Below are positions 37,561-47,544 of a stretch of DNA of 64,000 nt, piece by piece. Positions within the stretch are counted from its first letter, which is position 1, and each line of letters starts with the position of its first letter. Origin of the DNA: an uncultured Maricaulis sp. (GTDB taxonomy: Bacteria; Pseudomonadota; Alphaproteobacteria; Caulobacterales; Maricaulaceae); the NCBI RefSeq assembly GCF_947259345.1, contig NZ_CAMYLS010000005.1, positions 186,001 through 250,000 of the forward strand, read 5' to 3'. The position numbers and the translations under genes are program-made. The notes beneath the pieces were generated by a model. That model was not told the DNA's origin. It did not search any database and saw only the letters and a list, made by a program, of their open reading frames with translations.

Positions 37561-38391
37561 TCAGGCGCGTCCCTTGCGGATGGCCGCTTGCACTTTCAAC
37601 GCCTGCACCGTCATGCGCACATCATGGACGCGGACCATGGCCGCTCCGGCCGTCGCCGCACGCAGGGCAGCCGCAAGCGATCCACCCAACCGCTCCATCT
37701 CGGCCGCGCCCTCGTCAATAGCCGCTATGAAGCGCTTGCGGGAGGCCCCGAAGAGAACTGGATAGCCCAGGCCGATCACCTGATCGAGGTCGCGCATGAG
37801 CGCGAGATTGTGATCCAGCGACTTGCCGAAACCGATGCCCGGATCCAGCCAGATACTGTCGGCACTTACGCCGCGCGCCATGGCGATGTCCGCGCGCTCG
37901 GTCAGGAAGTCGCAGACGTCCGACACGACATCCTCGTATTGCGGGTCGGCCTGCATGGTCTGGGGCGTGCCCGACATGTGCATGAGAATGACCGGCACGC
38001 CAAGCTCGGCGGCGGTTTCGACCGCGCCGTCCGCCCGCAGCGCCATGACATCATTCCAGATATCGGCTCCGGCTTCGACGGCGGCGCGGGCCACAGCCGG
38101 TTTGAATGTATCGATCGAGATGCGGGCAGCCGTGCGCTCGCGGAGCGCCTTGATGACCGGAATGACGCGCCGCAACTCCTCATCCTCGGCCACAGGCGCG
38201 GCCCCCGGGCGCGTCGACTCGCCGCCGACATCAATCACATCGGCACCGTTCTTGAGCATCTCCAGACCGCGCGCGACCGCAGCCTCGAGGTCTACAAAAT
38301 CACCACCATCGGAAAAGCTGTCAGGCGTGACATTGAGCACGCCCATGACAAAGGGCAGGTCCGATTGGCGGCGGGAACGGAATTTGGCCAT
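37561..38391 (-). CDS. folP: Dihydropteroate synthase
   Basis: Condenses p-aminobenzoate with dihydropterin pyrophosphate in folate synthesis; target of sulfonamides. The 276-residue TIM barrel has VMGVLNVTPDSFSDGG, DVGGESTRPGA, ISIDTFKPAVARAA, WNDVMAL and LDPGIGFGKSLDHN, all in the expected order. Length is normal. It is the first gene of a folP-GST-SMR unit. In related genomes folP lies near ftsH, as here, with one small lipoprotein gene between. Confidence 0.95.
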   Translation of the reverse strand: MAKFRSRRQSDLPFVMGVLNVTPDSFSDGGDFVDLEAAVARGLEMLKNGADVIDVGGESTRPGAAPVAEDEELRRVIPVIKALRERTAARISIDTFKPAVARAAVEAGADIWNDVMALRADGAVETAAELGVPVILMHMSGTPQTMQADPQYEDVVSDVCDFLTERADIAMARGVSADSIWLDPGIGFGKSLDHNLALMRDLDQVIGLGYPVLFGASRKRFIAAIDEGAAEMERLGGSLAAALRAATAGAAMVRVHDVRMTVQALKVQAAIRKGRA

Positions 38392-38487
38392 GACGATCCG
38401 CTTGCTGGGACGGGGAAGTGTGACTGCCTGCCCCTGATATACGCTGCAACGCGGCGGCGCGACAATTGAAAGCCTGATCAGGGCTGA

Positions 38488-39018
38488 TCAATCGCTGACC
38501 GTGTGCGAGGTCAGGTCGATGGCCAGACGGGAATAGATGTCACCCGCCTCCTGGCCAAGATGCACCGTTGCCGTCTCGCCCTCTGCAACGACGAGCCGCG
38601 GCGACTCTTCCAGGCCGAACGGTCGGGCGTGCACGTCATCCTGGAACGCCAAGTGAATGTCGTAGGTGATCCGTCCGTCGCCACCACGCATGGGCTGCAT
38701 ACCGACCATCAAGGTCCGACTTTCCGATCCATGCGCGTCCGACAGATCGGCAACGCCGGCGGGCAAGTTCTCGAGATAGACGAACATCACAGTCTCACCG
38801 CGACCGTCGCTGCGAAAGCTTGACGCCTCCTCCCTGCTGACACGGAGGTCTGGCAGAGCGGCCTCGACCGACACCGAATACCGGGTCATCAGGCTTGTCG
38901 ACGACGCAGGACGCACGATCTCGGCGTCTTGCACGGGGGGTGAGTTGTGCGAACAGGCTGCGACCAGCACGCTCGCGGACAGAGCCATCAATACTCGCAT
39001 CATCTTCCAATGCCCCAT
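38488..39018 (-). CDS. Small lipoprotein of unknown function
   Basis: 176 residues from the ATG at 39018; ATGs at 39003 and 39000 are alternatives. A lipoprotein signal with lipobox VAAC (Cys22) is followed by SHNSPPVQDAEIVRP. The mature part looks beta-rich (RYSVSVEAALPDLRVSREE, GETVMFVYLENLPAGVADLSDAHGSESR) and ends YSRLAIDLTSHTVSD. No family is recognised. It is between ftsH, whose terminator precedes it, and folP. Confidence 0.65.
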   Translation of the reverse strand: MGHWKMMRVLMALSASVLVAACSHNSPPVQDAEIVRPASSTSLMTRYSVSVEAALPDLRVSREEASSFRSDGRGETVMFVYLENLPAGVADLSDAHGSESRTLMVGMQPMRGGDGRITYDIHLAFQDDVHARPFGLEESPRLVVAEGETATVHLGQEAGDIYSRLAIDLTSHTVSD

Positions 39019-39090
39019 GATTGCCCGGGCATTTGTTCGTGATTTGACTGACGTGACAAGGCTGATCCGACCAAACTCCAGGCCGCCGCA

Positions 39091-39123
39091 AGAAAAAGCT
39101 CCGAACCTGTCAGGCCCGGGGCT
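39091..39123 (-). terminator. Rho-independent terminator after ftsH
   Basis: On the minus strand AGCCCCGGGCCTG (39123-39111) pairs with CAGGTTCGGAGCT (39109-39097), with one mismatch and two G-U pairs, followed by TTTTT. It begins 27 bp past the ftsH stop. Confidence 0.75.
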
Positions 39124-39149
39124 ATTGAATTTCGACTCGCGAAAGCCGA

Positions 39150-41063
39150 TCAGGCGCCTTGCGGCTCCGGGTCAGCATCCGGGCCCTCATCCGTCGTCGG
39201 GACAGCGCTGGTCGGCGTGTCGCTCGGCGGGCGGGGCGTATCATCAGGGCGGCTTGGTGGTTTGCCATTGAGCAGATCGGTGATCTCGCTGCCGGAGAGG
39301 GTCTCATACTCGAGCAGCCCCTCGGACAGGGTCTCCCAGTCCTTGCGCTTTTCGGTCAGGATGCGGCGCGCCTCATCCATGCCAGCCTGGACCAGGCCGC
39401 GGACCTCTTCCTCGATTTTGCGGGCGGTGGTGCCCGAGACCGACTTGCTCTGAACCAATTGCTGGCCGAGGAAGACCTCGCCCTGATTATCGGCATAATC
39501 GATCGGACCAAGCTCTTCGGAGAAGCCCCACTGGGTGACCATCGCCTTGGCCAGACGCGTCGCCTGCTGGATGTCGGACGCCGCGCCGGACGTCACTTTT
39601 TCCTTGCCGAATTTCAGCTCTTCCGCAACGCGGCCGCCCATCATGATGGCGAGGCGCGAGGTCATTTCCTCATGCGTCATCGACATCTTGTCACCTTCCG
39701 GCAGCTGCATGACCATGCCCAGAGCCCGGCCGCGCGGAATGATCGTCGCCTTGTGGACCGGATCGGAGGACGGCACGTTGATTGCGACGATGGCGTGTCC
39801 GGATTCGTGGTAGGCCGTGAGCTGCTTTTCTTTCTCGGACATGACCATGGAGCGGCGCTCCGGCCCCATCATGACCTTGTCCTTGGCATCCTCGAATTCC
39901 TGCATCGAGACACGGCGCTTGTTGCGACGGGCCGCCAGCAGGGCGGCTTCATTGACCAGATTGGCCAGATCAGCACCAGAGAAGCCCGGCGTGCCGCGTG
40001 CGATCACTTTCGGATCTACATCCTCGCCCAGCGGGACATCGCGCATGTGGACTTTCACGATCTTCTCGCGACCGGTGATGTCCGGGTTGGGCACCACGAC
40101 CTGGCGGTCAAAGCGGCCCGGACGCAGCAGCGCCGGATCGAGAACGTCCGGCCGGTTGGTCGCCGCAATCAGGATGATGCCCTCATTGGACTCAAAACCA
40201 TCCATCTCGACAAGGAGCTGGTTGAGCGTCTGTTCGCGTTCGTCATTGCCGCCGCCGAGGCCGGCACCGCGCGAGCGGCCGACCGCGTCGATCTCATCGA
40301 TGAAGATGATGCAGGGCGCGTTCTTCTTGGCCTGCTCGAACATGTCACGAACACGCGAAGCGCCAACACCAACGAACATCTCGACGAAATCCGAACCGGA
40401 GATCGTGAAGAAGGGCACATTGGCTTCGCCGGCCACGGCTCGGGCCAACAGAGTTTTACCGGTACCGGGAGGACCAACCAGCAGCGCGCCTTTCGGGATC
40501 TTGCCGCCCAGACGCTGGAATTTCGACGGGTCTTTCAGATACTCGACGACTTCCTGGAGTTCATCCTTGGCTTCATCGACGCCGGCGACATCATCGAAAG
40601 TCTTGCGACCGTGATGCTCGGTCAGCAGGCGCGCCTTGGACTTGCCGAAGCCCATCGCGCCGCCACGTCCGCCGCCCTGCATCTGGCGCATGAAGAAGAT
40701 CCAGACACCGATCAGAAGCAGAAGCGGGAACCAGTTGAACAGCATGGAGAGGAAGACATTACCCCCCTCGGACGCTTCTTCGACGCGAATATTCACATCG
40801 GCCTCGCGCAGGATCGCGACAGTTTCGGTATCCGACGGCGGCAGGACCACCTCGAAGGTTTCACCGGAATTTGTCTGCGCCACGAGCGTATCACCCGTGA
40901 TTGTCGCGCTGGAGATTTCATTGCGCTCGACCCGGTCGAGGAAGTCCGAATAGGACGGCCCCGGCTGTGCGCCGACCTGATCGGCCGGACGGCTGACCAT
41001 CTGAACCAGGACCAGGACCAGAAGGCCAACAACGGCCCAGATCGCAATATTTCTCATCGGCAT
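39150..41063 (-). CDS. ftsH: ATP-dependent zinc metalloprotease FtsH
   Basis: Membrane-bound AAA+ protease that degrades unassembled membrane proteins and regulators such as LpxC. The 637-residue protein has TM1 at 5-23, a periplasmic part, TM2 at about 108-126, Walker A GPPGTGKT at 197-204, Walker [10 protein letters not shown] near 252-260, the SRH ([20 protein letters not shown]), and the zinc site HESGH at 419-423. The C-terminal tail is Pro/Thr/Asp-rich, as usual. It follows tilS in the same direction with a 98 bp gap. Confidence 0.97.
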   Translation of the reverse strand: MPMRNIAIWAVVGLLVLVLVQMVSRPADQVGAQPGPSYSDFLDRVERNEISSATITGDTLVAQTNSGETFEVVLPPSDTETVAILREADVNIRVEEASEGGNVFLSMLFNWFPLLLLIGVWIFFMRQMQGGGRGGAMGFGKSKARLLTEHHGRKTFDDVAGVDEAKDELQEVVEYLKDPSKFQRLGGKIPKGALLVGPPGTGKTLLARAVAGEANVPFFTISGSDFVEMFVGVGASRVRDMFEQAKKNAPCIIFIDEIDAVGRSRGAGLGGGNDEREQTLNQLLVEMDGFESNEGIILIAATNRPDVLDPALLRPGRFDRQVVVPNPDITGREKIVKVHMRDVPLGEDVDPKVIARGTPGFSGADLANLVNEAALLAARRNKRRVSMQEFEDAKDKVMMGPERRSMVMSEKEKQLTAYHESGHAIVAINVPSSDPVHKATIIPRGRALGMVMQLPEGDKMSMTHEEMTSRLAIMMGGRVAEELKFGKEKVTSGAASDIQQATRLAKAMVTQWGFSEELGPIDYADNQGEVFLGQQLVQSKSVSGTTARKIEEEVRGLVQAGMDEARRILTEKRKDWETLSEGLLEYETLSGSEITDLLNGKPPSRPDDTPRPPSDTPTSAVPTTDEGPDADPEPQGA

Positions 41064-41161
41064 GTGTTTTTCCGTTCAATCATACGGTCATTCCCGACCT
41101 GATATGGGCATTCCATGTCCACAGTGCGAGTCGGACTGACAGCTGGGCGACAATCGCGTCA

Positions 41162-42523
41162 CTACGCCGCCCTCGAAGCATCAAACCATCTGCCCGCACT
41201 TTCCGGAAGCAGACGCCTGCAAAATCTGTGCGCAATCAGCGGGCGAACCGCCTGTGCAGCGGTCACGCTTTCGTTATTCTCATCGGCCCGGCCCGCATCC
41301 AGTCCGGCGATCGTGACAATGCGTCCTCTGCGACGCGCGACGAGCAGGCCGGGACGCGCAGCTCCAGGCACTGCATCAAGTATAGCGCGCTTTTGCAGCC
41401 CTTCATACGTATCTCCCATAACCGCCCAATCAAGATCGTTGGCGCCCGCCCGGATCTCAAAGCGGCCATCGAAGACCCGGCTGCCGTCCGCCGCGTCAAG
41501 CCACGGCTGTGACGCTGCATGATCCACACGCCCAAACAATGCGCCGCGGTCCCGGATCATCATGGCTCGTCCTTTAGCCGGGGGTAGCAACCCGACGCCA
41601 CATCCCGACCGCGGCTGGGCGGACAGAAGTGCCGCGTCCAGCGGCTGCAGGCGTGCTCGGGACGGACTCAGGGCCTGGCCGGAAATCGCCGAGACGAGCG
41701 CTTCGAGCAAAGTCAGACGGACTGTTGGCGTGATACCGGCCCAGGCCGCGAGCTCAATCTCGGCACCGCCCCAATCCCTCAGAACGAGGCAGGTCTGCGC
41801 TGCCAGCCAGGCTGATCGGCGCTCGACCAGCTGGATCGGCGCCAAGTCTTCCGCCAGGGCGGCGAGGCGTTCCGTCAAAAATCCGGCCGTGCGAAGCCTG
41901 GCCAGCCGATCACGCATCCGAATACGTGCATAGTGAGGGTCGGTGTTGGACGGATCATCAATCCATCGCTCGCCCCGCTGGGTAAGAACTGCACGCAATG
42001 TCGAACGGCTGACACCGAGACAGGGCCGCACCAGAGTCAGATCACGCCCCTCCGGCCAGGCTGGTGATGGGGCCTGATACGCCATCCCCGTCGCGCTGTG
42101 CCAGTTGCCGCCTGCCGCCAGTCGCAAGGCCACTGTCTCGGCCTGGTCATCACGCGTATGCGCCATCAGCAGAACAGGCAGGCCATGTCGTCTGCAAGCG
42201 CTGGCGAGCAAGGCGTGCCGCGCGGCGCGGGCGCGAGACTGCAGGCCGGAACCGGGCCTGGCCGCATCCCAATTCAGCACATCGCAGGGCCATCCGAGCC
42301 GAGCCGACACACCGGACACAAACTCCGCTTCTGCGCGACTCTCCGCACGCAATGCATGATCAACGGTCAGAACATGCAGGCTGCGGCCATTCTGCCGGGC
42401 CCAGTCGGAGGCCAGCAAAAGCAGGGCGAGACTATCGCTGCCGCCAGAGCAGGCGATGCCCACACGTCCGCACCCGGCGCGCTGATCCAGTTCGGCGAAG
42501 ACGATATCGGCGGGCTGGACCAA
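41162..42523 (-). CDS. tilS: tRNA(Ile)-lysidine synthase
   Basis: Modifies C34 of the tRNA-Ile with anticodon CAU so that it reads AUA. The PP-loop motif SGGSDS lies near residue 26, followed by LHVLTVDHALRAES, AHTRDDQAETVALRL and RPCLGVSRSTLRAVL with WIDDPSNTD, all family marks. The start is uncertain: a TTG at 42523, just after the cpoB stop, gives the usual short N-terminus; an ATG at 42589 would overlap cpoB by 62 nt. From the TTG it is 453 residues. Confidence 0.85.
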   Translation of the reverse strand: MVQPADIVFAELDQRAGCGRVGIACSGGSDSLALLLLASDWARQNGRSLHVLTVDHALRAESRAEAEFVSGVSARLGWPCDVLNWDAARPGSGLQSRARAARHALLASACRRHGLPVLLMAHTRDDQAETVALRLAAGGNWHSATGMAYQAPSPAWPEGRDLTLVRPCLGVSRSTLRAVLTQRGERWIDDPSNTDPHYARIRMRDRLARLRTAGFLTERLAALAEDLAPIQLVERRSAWLAAQTCLVLRDWGGAEIELAAWAGITPTVRLTLLEALVSAISGQALSPSRARLQPLDAALLSAQPRSGCGVGLLPPAKGRAMMIRDRGALFGRVDHAASQPWLDAADGSRVFDGRFEIRAGANDLDWAVMGDTYEGLQKRAILDAVPGAARPGLLVARRRGRIVTIAGLDAGRADENNESVTAAQAVRPLIAHRFCRRLLPESAGRWFDASRAA

Positions 42524-42527
42524 TCCC

Positions 42528-43430
42528 CTATCGGCAGTTGGCGCGCACCGACTCCCGGGCCGCGCGTGCCTGCGAGGCGGGTGCGGCATTGGGGAATTGT
42601 CGGCCGAAGCGGGCCAGGGTCGCACAGGCATCCTCGGTTCGCCCCATCCCGTGCAGGGAAGCCGCGAGGCGCACCAGTGCATCTGGTGCCTTTTCGCCTT
42701 CCGGCTGCTGGCGCAGCGAAGCGATATAGGCATCAGCGGCTTGCGTGAAATCGCTGCGGACATAAAAGGTTTCACCCAGCCAATAATAGGCTTGGGAGGT
42801 CAGCCCATGATCCGGGTTGTCAGCGACAAAGCGCTCGAAGCCGTCCTGGGCTCCAACGAAATCCCCATCGAGAAGACGGGCTCGGGCCGCCTCGTACGTC
42901 GCAGCCGGATCGACCCGTGCGGCATCACCACCTTCACCGATCACGGGCGCACCGCCCAGCACACCGGTCGCCGCGGCCCGGGCTTCGCCGTGTGGATCGT
43001 CGGGATCAATGATGGCGAGTTCGGCACCGTTCGCGGTCTCGGCACCGTCCTCCAGCACGGTTTCACCATCCGGGCCAAGCCCCTCATTCATCCAGGCAAC
43101 GGCCGGATCGTCAGCCGCCGGCACCGAAGGACGCCGGTTTGCCTCCAGCTCTCGCTCCAGGACTTCGACCTGCTGACGCAATTGTCGGTTCTCGAAGCTC
43201 AAACGCTCACTCTCACCGGTCAGGGCCTGAACCTGGTATTCCAGCTCGTCCATGCGCCGGATCAGGGCTTCCGCCACCGGGTCTCCAGCCATGAATTCGG
43301 CTTCGAGTTCACCGATGCGGACTTCCGTCGCATCAATCCGCTCAGCCAGTTCGCGGCGCGATTGAGCATCGGCAGGAGTCGCCGCAAGCAATGCGACAAA
43401 GAGGGTGGAGCAAAAGATATATCTGATCAT
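42528..43430 (-). CDS. cpoB: Tol-Pal system protein CpoB/YbgF
   Basis: 300 residues from the ATG at 43430. A signal peptide (about 1-23, ending TPADAQ) precedes a coiled-coil trimer region rich in Glu/Leu (about 25-100), a Pro/Asp/Gly-rich linker and C-terminal TPR repeats (YEAARARLLDGDFVGAQDGFERFV, SQAYYWLGETFYVRSDFTQAADAYI). CpoB sits in the periplasm and coordinates outer-membrane constriction with septal peptidoglycan synthesis. A terminator separates it from pal, so it may have its own promoter or depend on read-through. Confidence 0.92.
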   Translation of the reverse strand: MIRYIFCSTLFVALLAATPADAQSRRELAERIDATEVRIGELEAEFMAGDPVAEALIRRMDELEYQVQALTGESERLSFENRQLRQQVEVLERELEANRRPSVPAADDPAVAWMNEGLGPDGETVLEDGAETANGAELAIIDPDDPHGEARAAATGVLGGAPVIGEGGDAARVDPAATYEAARARLLDGDFVGAQDGFERFVADNPDHGLTSQAYYWLGETFYVRSDFTQAADAYIASLRQQPEGEKAPDALVRLAASLHGMGRTEDACATLARFGRQFPNAAPASQARAARESVRANCR

Positions 43431-43486
43431 GTGAACGCACCTAACGAAGGAGGACGGCGAAATTGCGGCGTTCGGGGCCGGAATGG

Positions 43487-43518
43487 AAAACGCCCGCGAC
43501 ACATGTGTCACGGGCGTT
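43487..43518 (-). terminator. Terminator between pal and cpoB
   Basis: AACGCCCG at 43489-43496 and GACAC at 43498-43502 pair with GTGTC at 43505-43509 and CGGGCGTT at 43511-43518, with one mismatch. On the minus strand it runs into TT-CC, with the AA of the stem giving TTTT. It is 23 bp past the pal stop. Confidence 0.75.
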
Positions 43519-43540
43519 CTCTGTCACGAGTAGCAACAGC

Positions 43541-44068
43541 TTAGTTGGTGTAACCGCCGACCAAGGTCGTGGTCGAGTTGCGGTTGACCGCCCAGCAGGT
43601 TTCCGACGACTGCATGCAGGTCGGACGTTCCTTGCCGTAGGAGGTCGTCGAAATCCGGGACGGATCCACACCTTGGCTGATCAGATAGGTCCGGGCTGCA
43701 TTCGCGCGACGGGCGCCGAGAGCCAGATTGTATTCACGCGTGCCGCGTTCATCACAATTGCCGGCAACAAGGATGCGAGCGCTCGGATAGGAAGCCAGCC
43801 AGGCGGCCTGACGGCGAAGCGTCGCGCGGGCTTCGTCGGACAGGTCGCTGCGATCCAGACCGAAGAAGACCCGATCACCCGCGGCTTCCACGAAATGTGC
43901 GGTCGAACCGAGCTCGTAACCCGGGCCGGTATCGACCGGACCGGTATTGTCCGGCGCTGCGATCGGGTCCGGATCGCGCATCGGCGCCGTGTCGTCGACC
44001 GGAGGGGTCGAAGCACAAGCGGTCGCGAATGCCCCCAGCGCCGCAATGGCAAAAATCTTTATTTTCAT
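43541..44068 (-). CDS. pal: Peptidoglycan-associated lipoprotein Pal
   Basis: Outer-membrane lipoprotein that binds peptidoglycan and TolB. The 175-residue protein has a lipobox ATAC with Cys18, a Pro/Asp-rich linker and an OmpA-like domain: VFFGLDRSDLSDEARATLRRQAAWL, VAGNCDERGTREYNLALGARRANAARTYLI and the final ISTTSYGKERP. The diaminopimelate-binding Asp and Arg of the OmpA fold are within NCDERGT and ARRAN. The C-terminus carries two extra cysteines (PTCMQSSETCWAVNR), as is usual in this class. Confidence 0.96.
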   Translation of the reverse strand: MKIKIFAIAALGAFATACASTPPVDDTAPMRDPDPIAAPDNTGPVDTGPGYELGSTAHFVEAAGDRVFFGLDRSDLSDEARATLRRQAAWLASYPSARILVAGNCDERGTREYNLALGARRANAARTYLISQGVDPSRISTTSYGKERPTCMQSSETCWAVNRNSTTTLVGGYTN

Positions 44069-44200
44069 AATGTTACACCCTCATCCAGCCCAAGCATCGA
44101 AGCCTGTGGCTTACTCCCAATCACGTAGCACGTGATCTTGTACCGATGGCGACCCCCCCAATGGCGCCGCATACCGGACGAAACGTTACGCAGAAATCGT

Positions 44201-45562
44201 CTACTCAATCAAGGGCGACCATGCCGGGTCGGACGCCATACCGCCCGTCGCTAGCCGCCGCAGATTGAAGCCTGCCAGATCAATGCTCCAGATTTCATAG
44301 CGCGTGCCATTGCTGCGCTGTTCTCCACGCGTAAAAAGCAGGACGCGGCCATTGGGCGACCAGGCCGGCGTGTCAACGAAATAGCCTTCGAAAAGGATAC
44401 GTTCGATGCCGGACCCGTCCGCCCTGACGACGCCCAGCAGGAATTGGCCGCCCACTTGTTTGGTAAAGGCAATCAGGTCGCCACGCGGCGACCAGACCGG
44501 CGTCGTATAGCGCCCGGAGCCAAAGGTAATGCGCTGCACATCGCTGCCATCGCGATTCATGACATAGAGCTGTGAGCCGCCGCCACGTGCCGACGAGAAG
44601 ACAATACGCCCACCATCCGGCGAAAAGGACGGCTCCACATCATCGGCCGGATGCTGGGTCAAGCGCTGCAGATTCCGAGTCTGCAGATCGAACAGGTGGA
44701 TGTCGTGCCCCGACCGGGTTTCGATCGACACCGCCAACTCGGACCCGTCCGGTGAAAAGCGCGCGGACAGGCTCTGGCCGTCCAGGTCGACCTGGCTTGC
44801 GGCACCGGCACCGCCGGACGCGAAGAGTGCTTCCTGGCGCCCAGTTTCTAGATTGTAGAGATAGGTCGTGGCCTGGCCGTCGAGGAAAGATACATAGGTG
44901 ATTTCCTGGGCACTCGGCGAATAGTTTGGCAACAGCGCCATATAGGAGCGATCGGTAAGGAAAGACGGGTTGGCGCCGTCCTGGTCCATCCAAGCCAACT
45001 GGCGGATGGGCTCGCCGTCAATTCCGCGGCCTTCAGACACATAAACAATGCGCGTGTTGAAATAGCCGGTCTCGCCGGTGAGGCGCTCATAGACGGCATC
45101 AGCGAGGCGATGCGCCACGCGACGCCAGTTTTCCGGGGCAGTACGATATTGCAGCCCGAGAAGCTGCTCTTCCAGGCGCGTATCCCAAAGGCGGAAGCCG
45201 ACAACGAGGCGGCCATCCTCCTGGATGGTGACACTGCCAACCAGAAGCGCATCGGCATTGATCACTCGCCAGTCGGAAAAACGTGGGCGCAGGTCAATAT
45301 TGGTGATGTCCTCGATGAAAGCATCCTGATCGACCGGCGCAAAAAGACCGGAACTGGCCAGGTCATTGGCGACCACGCGGGTGATGTCGGCACCGCGCCG
45401 CAAGGCCTCGTCCGAGGCCCCCACGAAGTCCGGCACGGCGATCGGCATGGGGTCCAGATTGCCCTGGGTCACGTCGACCCGCAGGGGTTCCTGGGCGTCG
45501 GAGGCGGCGGACCAGCCAATCAAGGCAAAGAGCGCAGCAAACAGGACAAGAATTCGGGTCAT
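44201..45562 (-). CDS. tolB: Tol-Pal system beta-propeller protein TolB
   Basis: 453-residue periplasmic protein. A signal peptide (about 1-24, SAASDAQ) is followed by the N-terminal TolB domain (RVDVTQGNLDPMPIAVPDF) and a six-bladed beta-propeller with repeated SPDG motifs: FSPDGSELAVS, FSPDGGRIVFSSARGG, WSPRGDLIAFT, WSPNGRVLLFTR. It links Pal to TolA. The gene runs between the TolA-like gene (27 bp gap) and pal (132 bp gap; no gene seen there). Confidence 0.97.
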   Translation of the reverse strand: MTRILVLFAALFALIGWSAASDAQEPLRVDVTQGNLDPMPIAVPDFVGASDEALRRGADITRVVANDLASSGLFAPVDQDAFIEDITNIDLRPRFSDWRVINADALLVGSVTIQEDGRLVVGFRLWDTRLEEQLLGLQYRTAPENWRRVAHRLADAVYERLTGETGYFNTRIVYVSEGRGIDGEPIRQLAWMDQDGANPSFLTDRSYMALLPNYSPSAQEITYVSFLDGQATTYLYNLETGRQEALFASGGAGAASQVDLDGQSLSARFSPDGSELAVSIETRSGHDIHLFDLQTRNLQRLTQHPADDVEPSFSPDGGRIVFSSARGGGSQLYVMNRDGSDVQRITFGSGRYTTPVWSPRGDLIAFTKQVGGQFLLGVVRADGSGIERILFEGYFVDTPAWSPNGRVLLFTRGEQRSNGTRYEIWSIDLAGFNLRRLATGGMASDPAWSPLIE

Positions 45563-45589
45563 GGGACAGGGTCTCCGGGACGAATGTGG

Positions 45590-46423
45590 CTAGCCACCGT
45601 ATAAGGACGGCGAGAAATTGACCTCAATTTGACGCCATTGAGAATAAGCTTCTGGCGGGAGCGGATAGGGCTGGCACTGAACGGCGGCGCGCAGAGCTCG
45701 CTCGCCAGCCACGCGCAAGTACGGGTTCGGTGAGTTGAGAATGCGAGCCTGGTCGGAAAGGCGCGGTGGGCCGGTAAGTTCACCGCTGCGGTCCAGGGTC
45801 AGTACCAGTTGAACGGCCAGCTCATCGGGCTCGGGGGCATCCAGCGAGGCGCGCCAGCAGCGTGACAGGTGCGAACGCAACATGACCTGCAGGGTGGCCG
45901 TCATCTCTTCGCCATTGCCGACCGCCGCGCGGCGCGCACCCTCATCCGCCGCCTGCGAGTCACGCGTCTCGGCAACGCTGCGGGACAGATCACCCAGCAT
46001 GTCGTTTAGTGACGGCTCGGCGGGCTGCGGGTCGGGGCGGCGCTCGGGACGCGGAGCGGGGTCTGGTGCCACAGGTTCCGGCTCAGGCTCGGGCGCCTCC
46101 GCAACCGGTTCCGGGTCGGGCGCGGCCGGCGTCTCGGGCTCGGCATCGATGATTTCTGGCTCGGTTTCGACCGGTTCCGGCTCGGGAGCTGGCGCTCCTT
46201 CTGGTTCGGCAATGACGTCGTCGATCGTCTCTTCCGGCGCCGCTTCCTCGACCGGCTCGGGGTCTGGCCGGGCGGCACGGACATTTGTGGTGTCTGCGAG
46301 CGTCACCAGCTCGATCGGCACAATCGGCGCGCTCTCCAGCATGGAAGACACGCGGGGCAGATAGATCAACCCGCCCGCAATAATGCCGGCATGCACGAAA
46401 AGGGAGAGAACGAGACCACGCAC
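45590..46423 (-). CDS. tolA: TolA-like energy-transducing protein
   Basis: 277 residues. A short cytoplasmic start and one TM segment (about 4-22, VLSLFVHAGIIAGGLIYLP) precede a long Glu/Pro/Ala-rich spacer (about 55-140, with many EPE, PEP and APDPE repeats) that can span the periplasm. The C-terminal domain (MTATLQVMLRSHLSRCWRASL, then LAVQLVLTLDRSGELTGPPRLSD) resembles the TolA/TonB end. The spacer is PE-rich rather than the long Ala/Lys/Glu helix of E. coli TolA. Position between tolR and tolB fixes the role. Confidence 0.88.
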   Translation of the reverse strand: MRGLVLSLFVHAGIIAGGLIYLPRVSSMLESAPIVPIELVTLADTTNVRAARPDPEPVEEAAPEETIDDVIAEPEGAPAPEPEPVETEPEIIDAEPETPAAPDPEPVAEAPEPEPEPVAPDPAPRPERRPDPQPAEPSLNDMLGDLSRSVAETRDSQAADEGARRAAVGNGEEMTATLQVMLRSHLSRCWRASLDAPEPDELAVQLVLTLDRSGELTGPPRLSDQARILNSPNPYLRVAGERALRAAVQCQPYPLPPEAYSQWRQIEVNFSPSLYGG

Positions 46424-46436
46424 CAGTTTGCCGCCA

Positions 46437-46871
46437 CTACCGCTCGACCGGGTCCGTCACCAGGCCCAGATTGGAGAAGCCCGCCGCATTGATGTTCGCC
46501 ATGACGCGCGCCACATCGCCGTAGGCGGCGCCGTCATCAGCGCGGATATAGATCCGCGCGTCGAAACCGGTGCCGGCAATGGCGCGCAGACGCGGAACGA
46601 GTTCCGCGATCTCGACCTCGGTCTCCTGCAGATAGATCATACCGTCCGCATTCACCGTCACCGTGAGCGGCTCCTCGCCAGCGGGAAGGTTGCGCGCCTC
46701 GGTCTCGGGCAGATTGACCGGCACACCCACCGTTAGCAGAGGCGCGGTGATCATGAACACGATCAGCAGGACCAGCATCACATCCACGAAAGGCGTGACA
46801 TTGATCTCGGCCTTCGGCTTCCAGCGGGCGCGGCCGCGACGGGAACCGCCACTATCGAGCGATACAGCCAT
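46437..46871 (-). CDS. tolR: Tol-Pal system protein TolR (ExbD family)
   Basis: 144 residues from the ATG at 46871. The cytoplasmic stretch KAEINVTPFVDVMLVLLIVFM carries the proton-coupling Asp in the single TM helix; the periplasmic domain follows. Part of the proton-driven TolQR motor that powers TolA. It starts 4 bp after tolQ ends and ends 13 bp before the TolA-like gene. Confidence 0.95.
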   Translation of the reverse strand: MAVSLDSGGSRRGRARWKPKAEINVTPFVDVMLVLLIVFMITAPLLTVGVPVNLPETEARNLPAGEEPLTVTVNADGMIYLQETEVEIAELVPRLRAIAGTGFDARIYIRADDGAAYGDVARVMANINAAGFSNLGLVTDPVER

Positions 46872-46875
46872 CGGA

Positions 46876-47544
46876 CTACAGCCCGTCCCGGTCGGCCAGC
46901 GCCGAGAGCTCGTCCACGAAACCGTCGAGGCGCGAGCCATATTTGGCAAGATTGGCAGACAAGGCGTTGAAGAAGATCACGGCGGGGATGGCGGCTAGCA
47001 GGCCCAGCGCGGTGGCGAACAGCGCCTCGGCAATACCCGGAGCGACGACGGCCAGATTGGTGTCTTGCGAGGCCGCGATGGAGCGGAAGGCATTCATGAT
47101 GCCCCAAACTGTCCCGAACAGGCCAACGAAGGGTGCGGCAGACGCGATGGTGGCGAGAATGCCCAGCCCGCCTTCCGAGCTGGTCATTTGCCGCCCGGCT
47201 TCGGCGCCCGCAGCCTTGGAGACGCGGCCACCGGCATTGTCACCCTTCCATTCACGCAGACCCGCTGCGAAGACACGGGAGAAGGGCTCACGCGGGTTCT
47301 TCGCAAATTGGTCGGCCAGCGCGTCGATCGACCGACCGGCCCAGAATTCGCGCTCGAACAGCTTGGCCTTGGCATGCAGGCCCCGCAATTGCAGCGCCTT
47401 GTCGATGGCGATCGCCCAAGACCAGACCGACATGAAGGCCAGAATACCCATCACGCCCTTCACCACCCAGTCGGCGCGCATGAACAATGAATAGAAGGAG
47501 AACCCCTCCACCACTTGCGCGACCTCGACGATAGAAGACTCCAT
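46876..47544 (-). CDS. tolQ: Tol-Pal system protein TolQ (MotA/ExbB family)
   Basis: 222 residues from the ATG at 47544; a GTG three codons earlier is possible. Three TM helices are visible: about 20-42 (VVKGVMGILAFMSVWSWAIAI), about 125-147 in the GLGILATIASAAPFVGLFGTVWGIMNAF segment that is the family signature, and about 165-190 (GIAEALFATALGLLAAIPAVIFF). It forms the proton channel with TolR. In many relatives ybgC lies directly upstream; here another gene intervenes. Confidence 0.95.
   Translation of the reverse strand: MESSIVEVAQVVEGFSFYSLFMRADWVVKGVMGILAFMSVWSWAIAIDKALQLRGLHAKAKLFEREFWAGRSIDALADQFAKNPREPFSRVFAAGLREWKGDNAGGRVSKAAGAEAGRQMTSSEGGLGILATIASAAPFVGLFGTVWGIMNAFRSIAASQDTNLAVVAPGIAEALFATALGLLAAIPAVIFFNALSANLAKYGSRLDGFVDELSALADRDGL

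Noticed and set aside
39159-41102. 647-residue plus-strand frame opposite ftsH
   Set aside because: Antisense shadow of ftsH produced by high GC at third codon positions; ftsH carries every catalytic motif.
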